In this document: piece after piece, positions 63,168-64,000 of the stretch
Numbering within the stretch: the first letter of the stretch is position 1
Layout: every line of letters starts with the position of its first letter
From: Prochlorococcus sp. AG-363-K07
GTDB taxonomy: Bacteria; Cyanobacteriota; Cyanobacteriia; PCC-6307; Cyanobiaceae
DNA length: 64,000 bases
Assembly: GCA_003280225.1 (NCBI GenBank)
Contig: QCFO01000004.1
Location: forward strand, 1 to 64,000
Direction: 5' to 3'
Position numbers and translations under genes: made by a program
Notes under the pieces: model-generated
The model's database searches: none
The model's input: the letters and a program-made list of their open reading frames with translations, nothing else
Told to the model about the DNA's origin: nothing

Positions 63168-63221
63168 TAAATTAAGAGGAACAGTATCTTATATAGATCC
63201 TGAATTGTTGATAATTTAATT

Positions 63222-63626
63222 TTAGGACTTACTTGCTTGCAGCCTTGCTCTCGCTCGATTAAGGGATTGCTGAGCTTTTACTTTTTCTGTTGAATTGGCT
63301 TGATCTTCAAATTTGTTCATTTCATTTTTGGCTTGCTCAAGCTCTATTTCTGCTGAATTGGTATCAATTTTGCTTCCTAATTCGGCCCCATTGACCAAAA
63401 CAGTGACATCGTCGGCTTCTACTTCTGCGAAGCCACCCATTAAGGCGATTGAATTCCACTGCCCATCATTTAGGACTCTGAGAACTCCTGTATCAAGGGC
63501 TGTAACCATTGAGATATGACCAGGAAGTATTCCTAGCAACCCAGTTGTACTAGGAAGTATGACTTCATCAGCAGTGCCATCAAACACGCTCTGGTCAGGT
63601 GCCAGCACTCGGAGGGTGAGGGACAT
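63222..63626 (-). CDS. ATP synthase F1 subunit epsilon
   Basis: MSLTLRVLAPDQSVFDGTADEVILPSTTGLLGILPGHISMVTAL; next to the beta gene. Confidence 0.96.
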   Translation of the reverse strand: MSLTLRVLAPDQSVFDGTADEVILPSTTGLLGILPGHISMVTALDTGVLRVLNDGQWNSIALMGGFAEVEADDVTVLVNGAELGSKIDTNSAEIELEQAKNEMNKFEDQANSTEKVKAQQSLNRARARLQASKS

Positions 63627-63670
63627 GGGATAGAGAAGTGTAAGAGATTTGTTGGTTTGGTTAGAGCTTC

Positions 63671-63731
63671 AGACTATAAGAGCCAAAGCTCTTGTCTGAT
63701 AAGGAGAACGTTATAGATACATTCTCCTTAT
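63671..63731 (-). other. Two consecutive hairpins between the beta and epsilon genes
   Basis: agac-tat-aagagc-caaa-gctctt-gtct (63671-63697) and ataaggagaa-N13-ttctccttat (63699-63731, perfect 10-bp arms). Confidence 0.75.
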
Positions 63732-63737
63732 GGATAA

Positions 63738-64000
63738 TTAATCTTTTGACTCTGAAGCTATCTTTTCAGCTTTAGCTTTTACTTCTTCAATGTTACCTAC
63801 TAGGTAGAAAGCTTGCTCTGGAAGATGGTCAAGGTCTCCTGCGAGAATCATGTTGAAACCAGCAATAGTTTCTTCTAACTTCACATACTTGCCTGACATC
63901 CCAGTAAAGATTTCTGCAACAAAAAATGGCTGAGAGAGGAACTTCTCAATTTTTCTGGCCCTGTCCACAGTTTTGCGATCATCTTCTGATAATTCATCCA
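63738..64000 (-). CDS. ATP synthase F1 subunit beta, C-terminal part; runs off the window
   Basis: [48 protein letters not shown] is open to the window end. Confidence 0.96.
   Translation of the reverse strand, partial: DELSEDDRKTVDRARKIEKFLSQPFFVAEIFTGMSGKYVKLEETIAGFNMILAGDLDHLPEQAFYLVGNIEEVKAKAEKIASESKD

Overview
This window looks like core chromosome from a marine picocyanobacterium. It is most likely Prochlorococcus, probably a moderately AT-rich low-light lineage. The genus is inferred from recognisable protein families and gene order; I cannot assign a strain. It begins with a truncated tRNA-Thr(CGU) and holds about 50 well-supported protein genes. These include infB-ylxR-nusA-rimP, an HtrA protease, rpiA, hisD, rpsT, tatD, the split RNA polymerase genes rpoB/rpoC1/rpoC2, a short high-light-inducible (hli) gene absent from the ORF track, rlmN and a sodium:solute symporter. 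Next come a HEAT/DUF2997/DUF1257/ferredoxin/aldo-keto reductase neighbourhood, rsmG, a J-domain gene, a biotin operon (bioF-bioK-like-bioC-bioD-bioA), a Ski2-like helicase, fumC, purB, tlyA, glnB, queF, ccs1-ccdA and ftsW. The rest holds the main ATP synthase operon, a DUF3326 gene, ald, a CNNM/GTPase/nadD/nadE cassette, pepP, a HAD hydrolase, PSRP-3, a small transaldolase-like gene, and the epsilon and (partial) beta ATP synthase genes. I found no CRISPR array, transposase, prophage or defence island, and no convincing wholly new multi-gene system. The more interesting signals are small: a near-identical 69-bp tandem duplication in infB, a 22-bp perfect inverted repeat after the ATP synthase gamma gene, an intrinsic-terminator-like hairpin inside the atp operon, paired hairpins between atpB(beta) and atpC(epsilon), an 18-bp palindrome between the biotin operon and a helicase, a cassette of genes linked by 4-nt overlaps, and a J-domain/ferredoxin neighbourhood.
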